From Planktotalea arctica (lineage in GTDB: Bacteria; Pseudomonadota; Alphaproteobacteria; Rhodobacterales; Rhodobacteraceae), in assembly GCF_002105285.1 (NCBI RefSeq), contig NZ_MUHR01000001.1:62001-126000 (forward strand): a stretch of 64,000 nucleotides of DNA, given 5' to 3'. Positions within the stretch are counted from its first letter, which is position 1. Each line of letters begins with the position of its first letter. Below, one piece after another: positions 9,687-18,032 of this stretch. Below the pieces are notes generated by a model that was not told where the DNA came from, searched no databases, and was given only the letters and a program-made list of their open reading frames with translations. The position numbers and the translations under genes were made by a program.

Positions 9687-11030
9687 ATGCGCGCGCTATC
9701 CTTCGGTCTTTGCTTCACTCTTGCCTTGGTTGGTTCCGCCTCTGCGGGGCTTGTAGAACGATCTTTGCGGCCTGAAATGCGTCCTAGCTCCGAGGCACCT
9801 GTTGCCGCGCAAACGGCGGCGGTAGCGGTCGCGATACGCCCCATCGCGCGCCCTGCAGTGGTCACGAAAGAGCGCGCTGTGACACCAGCCGCGATCTTGG
9901 CAGCGACTTCGAACGCAGGGTTCAAGCGTTGGGTTTCAGGATTTCGCGGGCGTGCATTGAGGGCGGGGATCAGCGCAACGGTGTTCGAACGCTCGTTTCG
10001 CGGCGTGCAATATCTGGATAATGTGATCAAACGTGACCGCAATCAGAGTGAGTTTAGCAAGACGATTTGGGACTACCTCGATAGTGCTGCATCAGATACG
10101 CGCATCGCCAATGGCAAGGCGGCGCTCGCGCAGCATCGTGCCAAGCTGAACGCCATTGAGGCGAGATACGGTGTCGAGAAAGAAGTCGTTGTCGCGGTTT
10201 GGGGGCTAGAGAGCGCATATGGCGCGTTCCGAGGTAATACGCCGATCGTTTCGGCGCTGGCGACCCTTTCCTATGATGGGCGACGCGGGCAGTTTTTCGA
10301 GAGCCAACTGATCGCTGCGCTGAAGATTTTGCAGGCGGGGGATACATCGCCTGAAAACATGACGGGTAGCTGGGCCGGCGCGATGGGGCATACGCAGTTT
10401 ATTCCGACGTCCTACCTGGATTATGCCGTAGATTTTACAGGCGACGGGCGGCGCGATATCTGGGCGGATGACCCATCAGATGCGCTTGCATCGACTGCCG
10501 CATACCTCAGCCGGTTTGGTTGGGAAACGGGCGTGCCTTGGGGGGTGGAGGTCACTTTGCCGCGCGGCTTCGATTATGATCTGGCAAGCCGAAAGATCAA
10601 GAAATCCCCCACTGATTGGGCTGCGCTTGGGGTGATCGGCGCGAATGGTAAGGCTGTGCCGAACCATGGCGCGGGTTCAATTCTGCTGCCCGCAGGTGCG
10701 CGTGGAGTGGCGTTAATGGTGTTCAAGAATTTTAAGGTGATTGAGCGATATAACGCGGCGGATGCCTATGTGATCGGGGTCGGGCATTTGAGTGACCGGA
10801 TTGGCGGCAGCGGTCCGTTCAAGGCTGATTGGCCACGCGAGGATCGCGCGCTGACGTTTGTGGAGCGCCAGCAAATGCAGCGCCTGCTGAGTGCTGCGGG
10901 CTTCAATACCAAAGGTGTGGACGGCAAGGTCGGGCCGAAAACCATTGCCGCGATCAAGGATTTCCAACGCTCTGTCGGGATGGTTCCTGATGGCTATGCC
11001 TCGCTTGATCTGCTCAAGCGTTTGCGCTGA
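9687..11030 (+). CDS. Lytic murein transglycosylase (MltB family) with peptidoglycan-binding domain
   Basis: A 447-residue exported enzyme that cleaves peptidoglycan glycan strands to form 1,6-anhydromuropeptides. Residues 1-20 are a Sec signal (FTLALVGSASA). The MltB catalytic domain has VAVWGLESAYGAF with catalytic Glu175 and GSWAGAMGHTQFIPTSYLDY. A C-terminal PG_binding_1 domain covers about residues 390-447 (GVDGKVGPKTIAAIKDFQR). The ATG at 9687 is preceded by GAAAGG at a good distance, favouring it over the ATG at 9666. It stands alone and converges with the rppH cluster. Confidence 0.93.
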   Translation: MRALSFGLCFTLALVGSASAGLVERSLRPEMRPSSEAPVAAQTAAVAVAIRPIARPAVVTKERAVTPAAILAATSNAGFKRWVSGFRGRALRAGISATVFERSFRGVQYLDNVIKRDRNQSEFSKTIWDYLDSAASDTRIANGKAALAQHRAKLNAIEARYGVEKEVVVAVWGLESAYGAFRGNTPIVSALATLSYDGRRGQFFESQLIAALKILQAGDTSPENMTGSWAGAMGHTQFIPTSYLDYAVDFTGDGRRDIWADDPSDALASTAAYLSRFGWETGVPWGVEVTLPRGFDYDLASRKIKKSPTDWAALGVIGANGKAVPNHGAGSILLPAGARGVALMVFKNFKVIERYNAADAYVIGVGHLSDRIGGSGPFKADWPREDRALTFVERQQMQRLLSAAGFNTKGVDGKVGPKTIAAIKDFQRSVGMVPDGYASLDLLKRLR

Positions 11031-11074
11031 GTTAACTCCCGGGAGCCTCTGGCAGGAATGTTTAGGCAGAAGAG

Positions 11075-11629
11075 CTAGTTGCGCTCAAGCTTTGGGCATG
11101 CGCCTTTGAGGTAACAGCGCTCTACCGTTTCGAGTATGGCTTTGCTCGGTTCGTAGAAGATATGCCCGCCGCAGGGCGTGCTTGTGACGGTGTATCCCGC
11201 AGGGGTTTGCTTGAGAAAAGCGAGTACGGTTTTACCGCTGAGGGCAGCCGCGCACCAAGGGCCATAGCATAGAATTTCCAAGCTAAGTGGTGTGTCGAAA
11301 CGATGGGTGAAGCCTGATTTTCCCAGCGATGTGCCGCTCATCCGCGCTTTGATGCGGCTTGTAGGGGGCGTCTCATTCTGGCGCTGCATATCGACTTTGG
11401 GCAGTTGGGTCTCATCGAAGGTCAATGTGCCTGTGGCGGCGACATAGCCCTCCTTGGCGTTGATGACCTCATGCAGGGCTTCGGGCAAACCGAAGGGCAG
11501 GCACGAGAGCGCACTTGCGGGGGCAGTGATCAGAAGTGCGGCGCAAATTCCTGCAACACGCGCGCATAGACGTCGCGCTTGAACGGTACGATATTGGCAA
11601 CGAGCTCGCTTGAAGGGGTCCAGCGCCAC
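11075..11629 (-). CDS. Secreted Cys-containing protein of unknown function
   Basis: The mature part is clear: a hydrophobic signal-like stretch ([13 protein letters not shown]) followed by about 145 residues with Cys in [20 protein letters not shown] and RCYLKGACP, suggesting disulfides in the periplasm. I do not recognise the family. The start is uncertain. The only near upstream start codon in frame is GTG at 11629 (184 residues), which makes the gene overlap the 3' end of rppH by 100 bases; no convincing ribosome site is seen. Codon pattern and position after rppH suggest a real gene ending the rppH transcript. Confidence 0.6.
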   Translation of the reverse strand: MALDPFKRARCQYRTVQARRLCARVAGICAALLITAPASALSCLPFGLPEALHEVINAKEGYVAATGTLTFDETQLPKVDMQRQNETPPTSRIKARMSGTSLGKSGFTHRFDTPLSLEILCYGPWCAAALSGKTVLAFLKQTPAGYTVTSTPCGGHIFYEPSKAILETVERCYLKGACPKLERN

Positions 11630-12012
11630 CGCGAAAATTCCGGAATTTCGGTCGCGATGTTGATGTCCGCATCCGTGCCGTGAAATTTCATGAGAAACCA
11701 TTTCTGCTCCTGCCCTTTGTAGCGCCCTTTCCAGAGCTTTGGCACAAGCGCGTGGGGCAAGTCATAGGGAAACCAGCCCTGCGTTTCCCCGACCACCGTG
11801 ACAAGCCCTGGTGTAACGCCGGTTTCTTCCTCAAGCTCGCGCAGGGCTGCAACGCGCGCATCTTCGCCTTTGTCAATGCCCCCTTGGGGCATTTGCCACG
11901 CATTCGCGCTGCTATCGAGGCGCTGGGCGGTAAACACCTCGCTTGACGGGTTGATCAACATGATCCCGACGCAGGGGCGATAGGGCAGGGCTGCGATTTG
12001 TTCGGGGGTCAT
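11530..12012 (-). CDS. rppH: RNA pyrophosphohydrolase RppH (Nudix)
   Basis: A 160-residue Nudix hydrolase that removes pyrophosphate from 5'-triphosphorylated mRNA and so triggers decay. The N-terminus [11 protein letters not shown] and WQMPQGGID are typical of RppH. The Nudix box spans residues 44-66 (begins [11 protein letters not shown], ends RELEEETGV) with the metal-binding Glu cluster. The C-terminal [21 protein letters not shown] also fits. It lies 12 bases downstream of the DM13 gene and overlaps the following secreted protein gene. Confidence 0.93.
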   Translation of the reverse strand: MTPEQIAALPYRPCVGIMLINPSSEVFTAQRLDSSANAWQMPQGGIDKGEDARVAALRELEEETGVTPGLVTVVGETQGWFPYDLPHALVPKLWKGRYKGQEQKWFLMKFHGTDADINIATEIPEFSRWRWTPSSELVANIVPFKRDVYARVLQEFAPHF

Positions 12013-12024
12013 TTGGGCGCTCTC

Positions 12025-12495
12025 CTAGCGATACTTTGCAGCGGTGATAAACTCACCGAAGCTCTCGCACCAGACCACAACTGTGTTGAACTCGGATACA
12101 TCGACGCCATCTGGCACGCTCAACAGGAAGCCGCCAAAGGTTTTGACCGCTCCGATCCGCTGGGCCTGCGCCTTGATCGGCTCGAATTCGTCCTCGTGCT
12201 CGACGAATTCACGTGTGAGGTAGACGAAATAATCAGGCCCGGGTGCGAGTTTGCCCTCATGCACGATTTCGCGCGCGCTGATGCTGATCGTGCCCTCACC
12301 CCAATGCAGGAAATCGCTGCCGCGCAGATCGCGCGTTAATTCAGCGGTGAACAACGCGCTTTGTGCCTTTTCCTCAAGCATCGCGGCATTCGGGCTGCTG
12401 GGTGCCGTCAGGATCGGCAGGAAATAGATACCAAGTGCGAAACCGATTGCGAGCGCGACACTGTGCGTGACGATGAAAGATATAAGGCGGCGCAT
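12025..12495 (-). CDS. DM13 domain membrane-anchored protein
   Basis: 156 residues: one N-terminal transmembrane anchor (SVALAIGFALGIYFLPIL), a short linker, then a DM13 domain from about residue 50 (GSDFLHWGEGTISIS, APGPDYFVYLTR, VVVWCESFGEFITAAKY). DM13 domains are proposed redox or electron-transfer modules, and the conserved Cys in VVVWCESF is present. It probably faces the periplasm. It is separated from ctpA by a terminator and followed closely by rppH. Physiological role unknown. Confidence 0.82.
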   Translation of the reverse strand: MRRLISFIVTHSVALAIGFALGIYFLPILTAPSSPNAAMLEEKAQSALFTAELTRDLRGSDFLHWGEGTISISAREIVHEGKLAPGPDYFVYLTREFVEHEDEFEPIKAQAQRIGAVKTFGGFLLSVPDGVDVSEFNTVVVWCESFGEFITAAKYR

Positions 12496-12523
12496 AATGG
12501 GTTCTTTCGCGTGTTCAGGAATG

Positions 12524-12558
12524 AAAAGAGCGGGCTGACCTGCAACCCGCTCTTGTTT
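12524..12558 (-). terminator. Rho-independent terminator after ctpA
   Basis: A 9-bp inverted repeat, AAGAGCGGG (12526-12534) and CCCGCTCTT (12546-12554), with an 11-base loop. On the minus strand the stem runs into TTTT, so it fits termination of the rsfS-to-ctpA transcript and separates it from the DM13 gene. Confidence 0.7.
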
Positions 12559-12584
12559 CGCTTCATTTGTTTAAGGCACGAATA

Positions 12585-13928
12585 CTACTCTTTCGGGCCA
12601 AGTGCACTGAGACCTTTGAGGATATCGATAGCATAGGCGAGTTGATAATCGTCCTCGCGCAGCTTCGCGACGGTTTCAGCTTTTTCGCGGTCCGCTTTGA
12701 TCTGCTCGATCTGATCTTCGGTCAGGCTGTCGTTGTCGAGGCTGCCGCGCAGATCACCCTCGGAGCGATTGCGCCGCGAGATGCTTTGCTCTTCCTCGGG
12801 CTCTTCCGCTTCAGGTTGGCGGCGGGGCTGCTCGACGATGATGTCGGGCGATACGCCAAGTGCCTGAATGGAGCGACCAGAGGGCGTGTAATAGTGCGCT
12901 GTCGTCAGACGCATTGCGCCGTTGCCGCGCAAAGGCATGACCGTCTGAACGGAGCCCTTGCCAAAGCTCTTGGTGCCGACGACGATCGCGCGGCGATGAT
13001 CTTGCAATGCGCCCGCGACGATTTCGGAGGCCGATGCAGAGCCGCCATTGATTAGAACCACGACAGGTTTGCCCATCGCCAGATCGCCGGGCGTCGCGTT
13101 GAAGCGATCACCGTCAGCCGGGTCGCGGCCACGGGTCGAGACGATTTCGCCTTTTTCAAGGAACGCATCGGATACACGGATAGCTTGGGTCAAAAGACCA
13201 CCGGGGTTGTTGCGCAAATCAATGATAAAGCCATTTACGTTGTCCATGCCGCCCAGCTTTTCCACTTCCTCGGCAAGTTTCGTTTCAAGGTTCGGGGTTG
13301 TCTGATCGTTGAACGTGGTGACACGCAATACAACGCTTTGCCCTTCCGCGCGTGAGCGCACGGCGGTGAGTTTGATCGTATCGCGCACGATGGAGACGTC
13401 AAACGGCTCCGGCTCGCCTTCGCGCACCACAGTGATGATGATTTCAGAGCCGACAGGGCCGCGCATCATTTCGACCGCTTCATCAAGGGCAAGGCCAAGG
13501 ATGCTTTCGCCGTCCACATGCGTGATGAAATCGCCCGATTCCATGCCGGCTTCATCCGCAGGGGTGCCGTCGATGGGCGAGACGACTTTGACGAAGCCGT
13601 CTTCTTGCGTGACTTCGATTCCGAGACCGCCGAATTCACCGCGCGTTTGTACGCGCATATCGTTTGCATCGTCTGGAGACAGATACGAGGAATGCGGATC
13701 GAGCGAGGTCAGCATTCCGTTGATCGCCGCTTCGATCAGATCGCCTTCATCGACTTCCTCGACATATTGCGCGCGGATGCGCTCAAAAATATCGCCGAAC
13801 AGATCAAGCTGTTCATATACGTTGACCTTTTTGTCCGCCTCTTGGGCTAGCAGCGGGGCGGCGACTTGCGTGGTCATGACGACCGCAGCCAAAGTGCCTC
13901 CCACTGCGGCCATGATAAACTTTTTCAT
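12585..13928 (-). CDS. ctpA: Carboxy-terminal processing protease CtpA (S41 family)
   Basis: A 447-residue periplasmic serine protease that trims C-termini of envelope proteins. A signal peptide (about residues 1-28, ending LLAQE) is followed by a PDZ domain (about 95-175, with GLGIEVTQEDGF and PADEAGMESGDFITHVDG). The S41 core has the substrate motif IIDLRNNPGGLL and the Ser/Lys dyad in NGGSASASEIVAG and GTKSFGKGSVQT. The C-terminal 80 residues are acidic and charged. AAGGA precedes the ATG. The gene follows the EnvC-like factor by 4 bases; both act in the cell wall. Confidence 0.94.
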   Translation of the reverse strand: MKKFIMAAVGGTLAAVVMTTQVAAPLLAQEADKKVNVYEQLDLFGDIFERIRAQYVEEVDEGDLIEAAINGMLTSLDPHSSYLSPDDANDMRVQTRGEFGGLGIEVTQEDGFVKVVSPIDGTPADEAGMESGDFITHVDGESILGLALDEAVEMMRGPVGSEIIITVVREGEPEPFDVSIVRDTIKLTAVRSRAEGQSVVLRVTTFNDQTTPNLETKLAEEVEKLGGMDNVNGFIIDLRNNPGGLLTQAIRVSDAFLEKGEIVSTRGRDPADGDRFNATPGDLAMGKPVVVLINGGSASASEIVAGALQDHRRAIVVGTKSFGKGSVQTVMPLRGNGAMRLTTAHYYTPSGRSIQALGVSPDIIVEQPRRQPEAEEPEEEQSISRRNRSEGDLRGSLDNDSLTEDQIEQIKADREKAETVAKLREDDYQLAYAIDILKGLSALGPKE

Positions 13929-13932
13929 GTGC

Positions 13933-15063
13933 TCATTCCTTGTCTGCCTTGAACCAATCCAGCGGGTCCACGGAACTGTTGTTTTCTCTTACGTCTATAT
14001 AGAGCGTTTCTGAGCGGGTGTTTCCACCCCCTTCACCTGCTTGTGAGACGATCTGGTCGATTTGATCGGTATTTCCGCCCATCAGACCCACAGGGAAGCC
14101 TGCGGGCAACACCTGGCCGATTTCTCCGTAAAGCGTTTCGAGGCCGGTCAGCACGAACAAAAGATCGGCTTGTGGTTCCAGAATGACCACATTGCCATAA
14201 TCGAGCAGGGGTCCGTGATAGCGGATGGTGGCCGTCGTAGGCGTCGTCACCAGTGATCGCGCACGTGCGGCGATCAGGATGCCGGGGCGCTCGATGCCGG
14301 CTGCGTCCGCTTCGCCCGCGCGGCGCAAAATGCGGCCCTCGACGGGTAGAGGCAGTGTGCCTTTGAAAGTGGCGATATCTGGCAGCGGCCCAAGCGCTTC
14401 GGAGGTGGTGATCTTGCTGAGACCCCCTGCGAAGGCGTCCAGCGTTTCGGTCGAGCTGATCAGGATCGCGGTGCGCACAGGATCTTCGGTGAACTTCTGG
14501 GGCAGGTCTTTGCGATCCGCCATGGCCTGACTGAGCGCGCTGCGCGCATCCTGAACGCCGATCAGGGCGGTGCGAAGCTCGTCCGTCGCCGTTTCCTGCA
14601 AGCTGCGCAGCAGGCTCATTTCCTCGACATCGCGGCGTAGCGCATTGGCGCGCGCACTCAGCGCGGGGGTCATTTCCGCAACCAGCATGCCCGAGCGCAC
14701 AGCACCCGCAGGCCCATCGGGATGCGCCATAAGAACCGGAGCCGGTGCGCGGCTGATGGTTTGCAAAATTCCGAGTAATTGTGCCACTTCACCGTCGCGC
14801 GCCGATAGTTGGCGGCTCAGCACATTCTCGCGCGTGGCGGCAAGGCGCAGACCCTCGCGCATGGCATCGAGGCCGGTCTCGAAGGCTTGCACGGTTGCCG
14901 TGAGCGCCTTCACGCGGTCGCGCGCTGATTTCGCGGTTTGCAATTGGCTTGAGGCTGCGCGCAGCTTGTCCGCCGCCGCTTGCGCCGTTGCGCCGGGATT
15001 GTCCTGCGCCGGAAGCGGGCTGGCCAAACTCAAGGCGATCAGAAAGGCGAGCAGGGCTCGCAT
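13933..15063 (-). CDS. EnvC-like LytM factor (degenerate M23 peptidase)
   Basis: A 376-residue exported protein: signal peptide (residues 1-19, ending PLPAQ), a long helical, probably coiled-coil region (about 25-230) and a C-terminal LytM/M23-like domain (GPLLDYGNVVILEPQADLL, YGEIGQVLPAGFPVG). The catalytic zinc motifs of active M23 enzymes are absent: the first His/Asp site reads ERPGILIAARA and the HxH site reads VLTGLETLY. This is the pattern of EnvC, which activates amidases without cutting. The start ATG at 15063 overlaps the gpmI stop (TGATG), giving tight coupling. Confidence 0.85.
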   Translation of the reverse strand: MRALLAFLIALSLASPLPAQDNPGATAQAAADKLRAASSQLQTAKSARDRVKALTATVQAFETGLDAMREGLRLAATRENVLSRQLSARDGEVAQLLGILQTISRAPAPVLMAHPDGPAGAVRSGMLVAEMTPALSARANALRRDVEEMSLLRSLQETATDELRTALIGVQDARSALSQAMADRKDLPQKFTEDPVRTAILISSTETLDAFAGGLSKITTSEALGPLPDIATFKGTLPLPVEGRILRRAGEADAAGIERPGILIAARARSLVTTPTTATIRYHGPLLDYGNVVILEPQADLLFVLTGLETLYGEIGQVLPAGFPVGLMGGNTDQIDQIVSQAGEGGGNTRSETLYIDVRENNSSVDPLDWFKADKE

Positions 15064-16580
15064 CAGGTGATCAGGCTCTTGCCGGTCATTTCGGGCGGTT
15101 GCGGCAGGTCCATCAATTGCAGCAGCGTCGGGGCTAGATCGGCAAGTCGCCCTTGGCGCAGAGTTGCTCCGGCAGGTCCACCGACCAGCGCCACAGGCAC
15201 AGGATTGACCGTATGCGCGGTATGCGGCCCACCTGTCACGGGATCGAACATCATTTCGCAATTGCCATGATCCGCGGTGACGATCATCGCGCCGCCTGCG
15301 GTTTCGAGCGCATCCAGCACGCGGCCAAGGCAAGCGTCCACCGCTTCACAGGCTTTGATCGCAGCCTCTAGATCGCCGGTGTGACCCACCATGTCGGGGT
15401 TGGCGTAGTTGGTGATGATCAAGTCATAGCCGTCGTTGATTGCGCCTACGAAGGCGTCGGTGACTTCAGCCGCGCTCATTTCGGGCTGCATGTCGTAGGT
15501 TGCAACCTTGGGGGACGGGGCCATGTACCGATCTTCGCCCTCTTCGGGGATTTCCACGCCGCCATTCATGAAGAACGTGACATGGGGGTATTTTTCCGTC
15601 TCTGCGCAGCGAAATTGCAGCTTGCCCTGTTTCGCGACCCATGCGCCTAGCGTGTTGGGAATGTCGCGCGGGGGGAAGACGGTTTGCAGATATGCGTTAT
15701 GCGCTTTGGAATACTCGACCATTCCGAGGACAGCCGACCAAGCTGGACGAGGGCCCGTTTCAAACGCGTCAAACTCTGGATCAGCAAGCGCGGCCAAAAT
15801 CTCGCGCGCGCGATCAGCGCGGAAATTTAGGCAGAAGAGGCCGTCGCCGTCCTTGGCACCAGCGTAATCGCCAATCACGCTCGCTTTGATAAATTCATCG
15901 GTAATACTCTCGGCGTAGGCGGCATCAATCGTTGCTTTGGCGTTTGGCTGGGCTGCGCCCTTTGCGTTTAGCATAGCATTAAATGCGGTGCTGACACGTT
16001 CCCAACGGTTGTCGCGATCCAATGCGTAGTAGCGCCCGCATACCGTTGCGATCTTAGCGCCGGCAGGCAACGAAGCTTCGAGCGTGTCGAGGTAGCCGAG
16101 CGCGGAAGATGGGGACACATCGCGCCCGTCTGTGATGAGGTGAAGCGCGACCGGCACGCCTGCCTTGGCAATCAGATCGACAGAGGCAACCAGATGCACC
16201 AGCGAGCCATGCACACCGCCATCGGACAAAAGCCCCATGATATGTGCGGTGCCGCCGCTGGCTTTGAGGGTTTTGATGAACCTCACCAAGGCCTCTGCCT
16301 TAAAATAACTGCCATCCTCGATCGCCAGATCAATCTGCCCAAGGTCCATCGCGACAACGCGCCCTGCGCCGATGTTCGTGTGGCCAACCTCTGAATTTCC
16401 CATTTGCCCGCTTGGTAGACCTGCATCCGGTCCATGCGTGATCAGTTGCGAGGACGGGCCTTGCGACATGATGTGATCGAAGTTTGGAGTATTGGCGAGG
16501 ACAGGTGCGTTTCCGGAGGTGTCGGGGCTGATACCCCAGCCGTCCAAAATACACAAAACGACAGGTTTGGGAGTGGTCAT
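15063..16580 (-). CDS. gpmI: 2,3-bisphosphoglycerate-independent phosphoglycerate mutase
   Basis: A 505-residue cytosolic Mn-dependent mutase interconverting 3- and 2-phosphoglycerate in glycolysis and gluconeogenesis. It has the family N-terminus VVLCILDGWGIS, the phosphoserine motif MGNSEVGHTNIGAGR (Ser63), the substrate site ITDGRDVSP, and the C-terminal metal motifs NYANPDMVGHTGD and TADHGNCEMM. It follows rlmH by 58 bases in the rsfS-rlmH-gpmI-envC-ctpA order. Confidence 0.96.
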   Translation of the reverse strand: MTTPKPVVLCILDGWGISPDTSGNAPVLANTPNFDHIMSQGPSSQLITHGPDAGLPSGQMGNSEVGHTNIGAGRVVAMDLGQIDLAIEDGSYFKAEALVRFIKTLKASGGTAHIMGLLSDGGVHGSLVHLVASVDLIAKAGVPVALHLITDGRDVSPSSALGYLDTLEASLPAGAKIATVCGRYYALDRDNRWERVSTAFNAMLNAKGAAQPNAKATIDAAYAESITDEFIKASVIGDYAGAKDGDGLFCLNFRADRAREILAALADPEFDAFETGPRPAWSAVLGMVEYSKAHNAYLQTVFPPRDIPNTLGAWVAKQGKLQFRCAETEKYPHVTFFMNGGVEIPEEGEDRYMAPSPKVATYDMQPEMSAAEVTDAFVGAINDGYDLIITNYANPDMVGHTGDLEAAIKACEAVDACLGRVLDALETAGGAMIVTADHGNCEMMFDPVTGGPHTAHTVNPVPVALVGGPAGATLRQGRLADLAPTLLQLMDLPQPPEMTGKSLIT

Positions 16581-16638
16581 GGCTGATACTTTCTTAGGCT
16601 TGCGCCCCTTCTAAGAGAAGCGTGTAGCCAAGGCAAAG

Positions 16639-17109
16639 CTAAACCCTGTGATACGGTCCGCCTGAGAGGATTGATGCCGCTCGATAGAGTTGTTCGGCCA
16701 GCATCACACGGGCGAGCATGTGGGGCCAGACCATGTTACCGAAGCTGAGTTTGAAATCTGCGCGCTTGCGCAGTTCAGGGTCAATCCCGTCCGCGCCTCC
16801 TATGATGAACGCCAGATCAGAGCGCCCCGCATCGCGCCATCTGGCAATTTGGTTGGCGAATTTGGGCGAAGTCATCACGCTGCCTCGCTCGTCCATGGCG
16901 CAGATCACAGCGCCCTTGGGGATGACGCGCTCCAGCAAAGCGGCCTCTGCACCCATGCCGAGGCTTTTCTTGTCCTCGACTTCCAGAACGGACAAAGGGC
17001 CGAGGCTGAGGCCCCGACCCGTTCGGTCAAACCGTGTTTGATAATCGTCGAAAAGCACTTTTTCCGGACCGGCGCGCATCCGCCCGACAGCACAGACATG
17101 TACTTTCAT
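16639..17109 (-). CDS. rlmH: 23S rRNA (pseudouridine-1915-N3)-methyltransferase RlmH
   Basis: A 156-residue SPOUT-fold methyltransferase acting on helix 69 of 70S ribosomes. Family motifs include the N-terminal [32 protein letters not shown] (the SAM-knot glycine loop) and the strongly conserved C-terminal [18 protein letters not shown]. It lies 6 bases downstream of rsfS, a widespread pairing of ribosome-maturation genes. Confidence 0.95.
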   Translation of the reverse strand: MKVHVCAVGRMRAGPEKVLFDDYQTRFDRTGRGLSLGPLSVLEVEDKKSLGMGAEAALLERVIPKGAVICAMDERGSVMTSPKFANQIARWRDAGRSDLAFIIGGADGIDPELRKRADFKLSFGNMVWPHMLARVMLAEQLYRAASILSGGPYHRV

Positions 17110-17115
17110 GAGGGA

Positions 17116-17553
17116 TTAGCTCGTTGTGGGGCGCGGCATGACTTCGTCGCCGCCAAGCCACATCTTTTCGATCTGGTAGAACTCGCGCACTTCGGGGCGG
17201 AACACATGAACGATGATATCGCCCGTATCCAGCAGAACCCAATCGCCGCTGCCCTTGCCCTCTAGCTTGGACGCACGGCCCAATTCCTGCTTGATCTTGT
17301 CTTGCAGCTTCTCGGAAATCGCAACGACCTGACGCGTAGAGCGGCCAGAGCAGACCAGCATGTAATCGCCAATAGCCGATTTACCGCGCAGATCGATCTG
17401 CACGATGTCTTCGGCTTTGTCGTCTTCAAGAGAGGCCATGATAAAGGCCAGAAGCGCATCGCTGCTGGTGTCATTGGGGCCGGTCATCGTGGTTGACCCA
17501 AGATCCGCGGCCGTTGCCGCATCGGTTTTAACAGACAGGACACTGTCCTCCAT
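17116..17553 (-). CDS. rsfS: Ribosome silencing factor RsfS
   Basis: A member of the RsfS/Iojap family, which binds ribosomal protein L14 and blocks subunit joining in starvation. The core includes IVQIDLRGKSAIGDYMLVCS, GRSTRQVVAISEKL, GDWVLLDTGDIIVHVF and REFYQIEKMW. The start is uncertain: ATG at 17553 gives 145 residues, ATG at 17487 gives 123, closer to typical family length; neither has a strong ribosome site. It is the first gene of the rsfS-ctpA transcript, whose promoter should lie in the following gap. Confidence 0.92.
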   Translation of the reverse strand: MEDSVLSVKTDAATAADLGSTTMTGPNDTSSDALLAFIMASLEDDKAEDIVQIDLRGKSAIGDYMLVCSGRSTRQVVAISEKLQDKIKQELGRASKLEGKGSGDWVLLDTGDIIVHVFRPEVREFYQIEKMWLGGDEVMPRPTTS

Positions 17554-18032
17554 AAGCACACCGATTCTGCCCCGGTGCTGGGTTTTTGCTATGTAGCACT
17601 GACAAGGTGAAATCTCAACCTGTGCAGTTGCAGCATTTTTGTGGGGAAAATGGGAACGGCTCAAAGCAGTCTTCGGGGTTTAAAGTTCGTCAGTGCCTGC
17701 CTTGTAGGTCTTGCTGCGGGACGGAGCTTGCTGCAGTGCGGCATTTGATTTGCGCCTTATTTTTAGGCGGTGACTTTTGAAAAGGCTAAGTTTTCACCAA
17801 AGCCGCACCAGTGGAGCTGATTTACCTCGGGAGCGCTTCAACTTTGGCCATCCAAGCTCAACGCTCTGACTGTCCGCATTTGGGCAATTCAATGCCACGC
17901 GAGGGTGCAATCCTGGCAGAAAACGACCCTCGCATGGCTGCAACGTAAAAGCTGCGTAATCCGGTTACCATGACCGCTGGGCCCTGCCTAGTATCGTGAT
18001 CGTGTGCGCGGCGAAACTAGGGGGTCTATCCT
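17554..18032. other. Gene-free divergent region between rsfS and urtA
   Basis: About 480 bases with no supportable gene; a 64-codon plus-strand frame at 17586-17780 has no ribosome site and unusual composition. The region should hold the rsfS promoter (minus) and the urtA promoter (plus). A possible urtA promoter is TTACCA (17965-17970), 18 bases, TAGTAT (17989-17994), with AGGGGG before the TTG start. I found no sigma-54 (TGGCAC-N5-TTGCA) match. A strong inverted repeat is listed separately. Confidence 0.4.
17894..17938. repeat. Long inverted repeat upstream of urtA
   Basis: GCCA-C-GCGAGGGT (17894-17906) and ACCCTCGC-A-TGGC (17926-17938) form a 12-bp stem with one mismatch and a 19-base loop. 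There is no T-run, so it is not a classic terminator. It lies about 95 bases before urtA, upstream of the possible -35, a position suited to a regulator site or a structured RNA. Confidence 0.5.

Noticed and set aside
17586-17780. 64-codon plus-strand frame upstream of urtA
   Set aside because: Cys-rich nonsense-like composition, no ribosome site, and it lies where promoters are expected.
17960-18032. Sigma-54 promoter for urtA
   Set aside because: No TGGCAC-N5-TTGCA match in the region on the plus strand.
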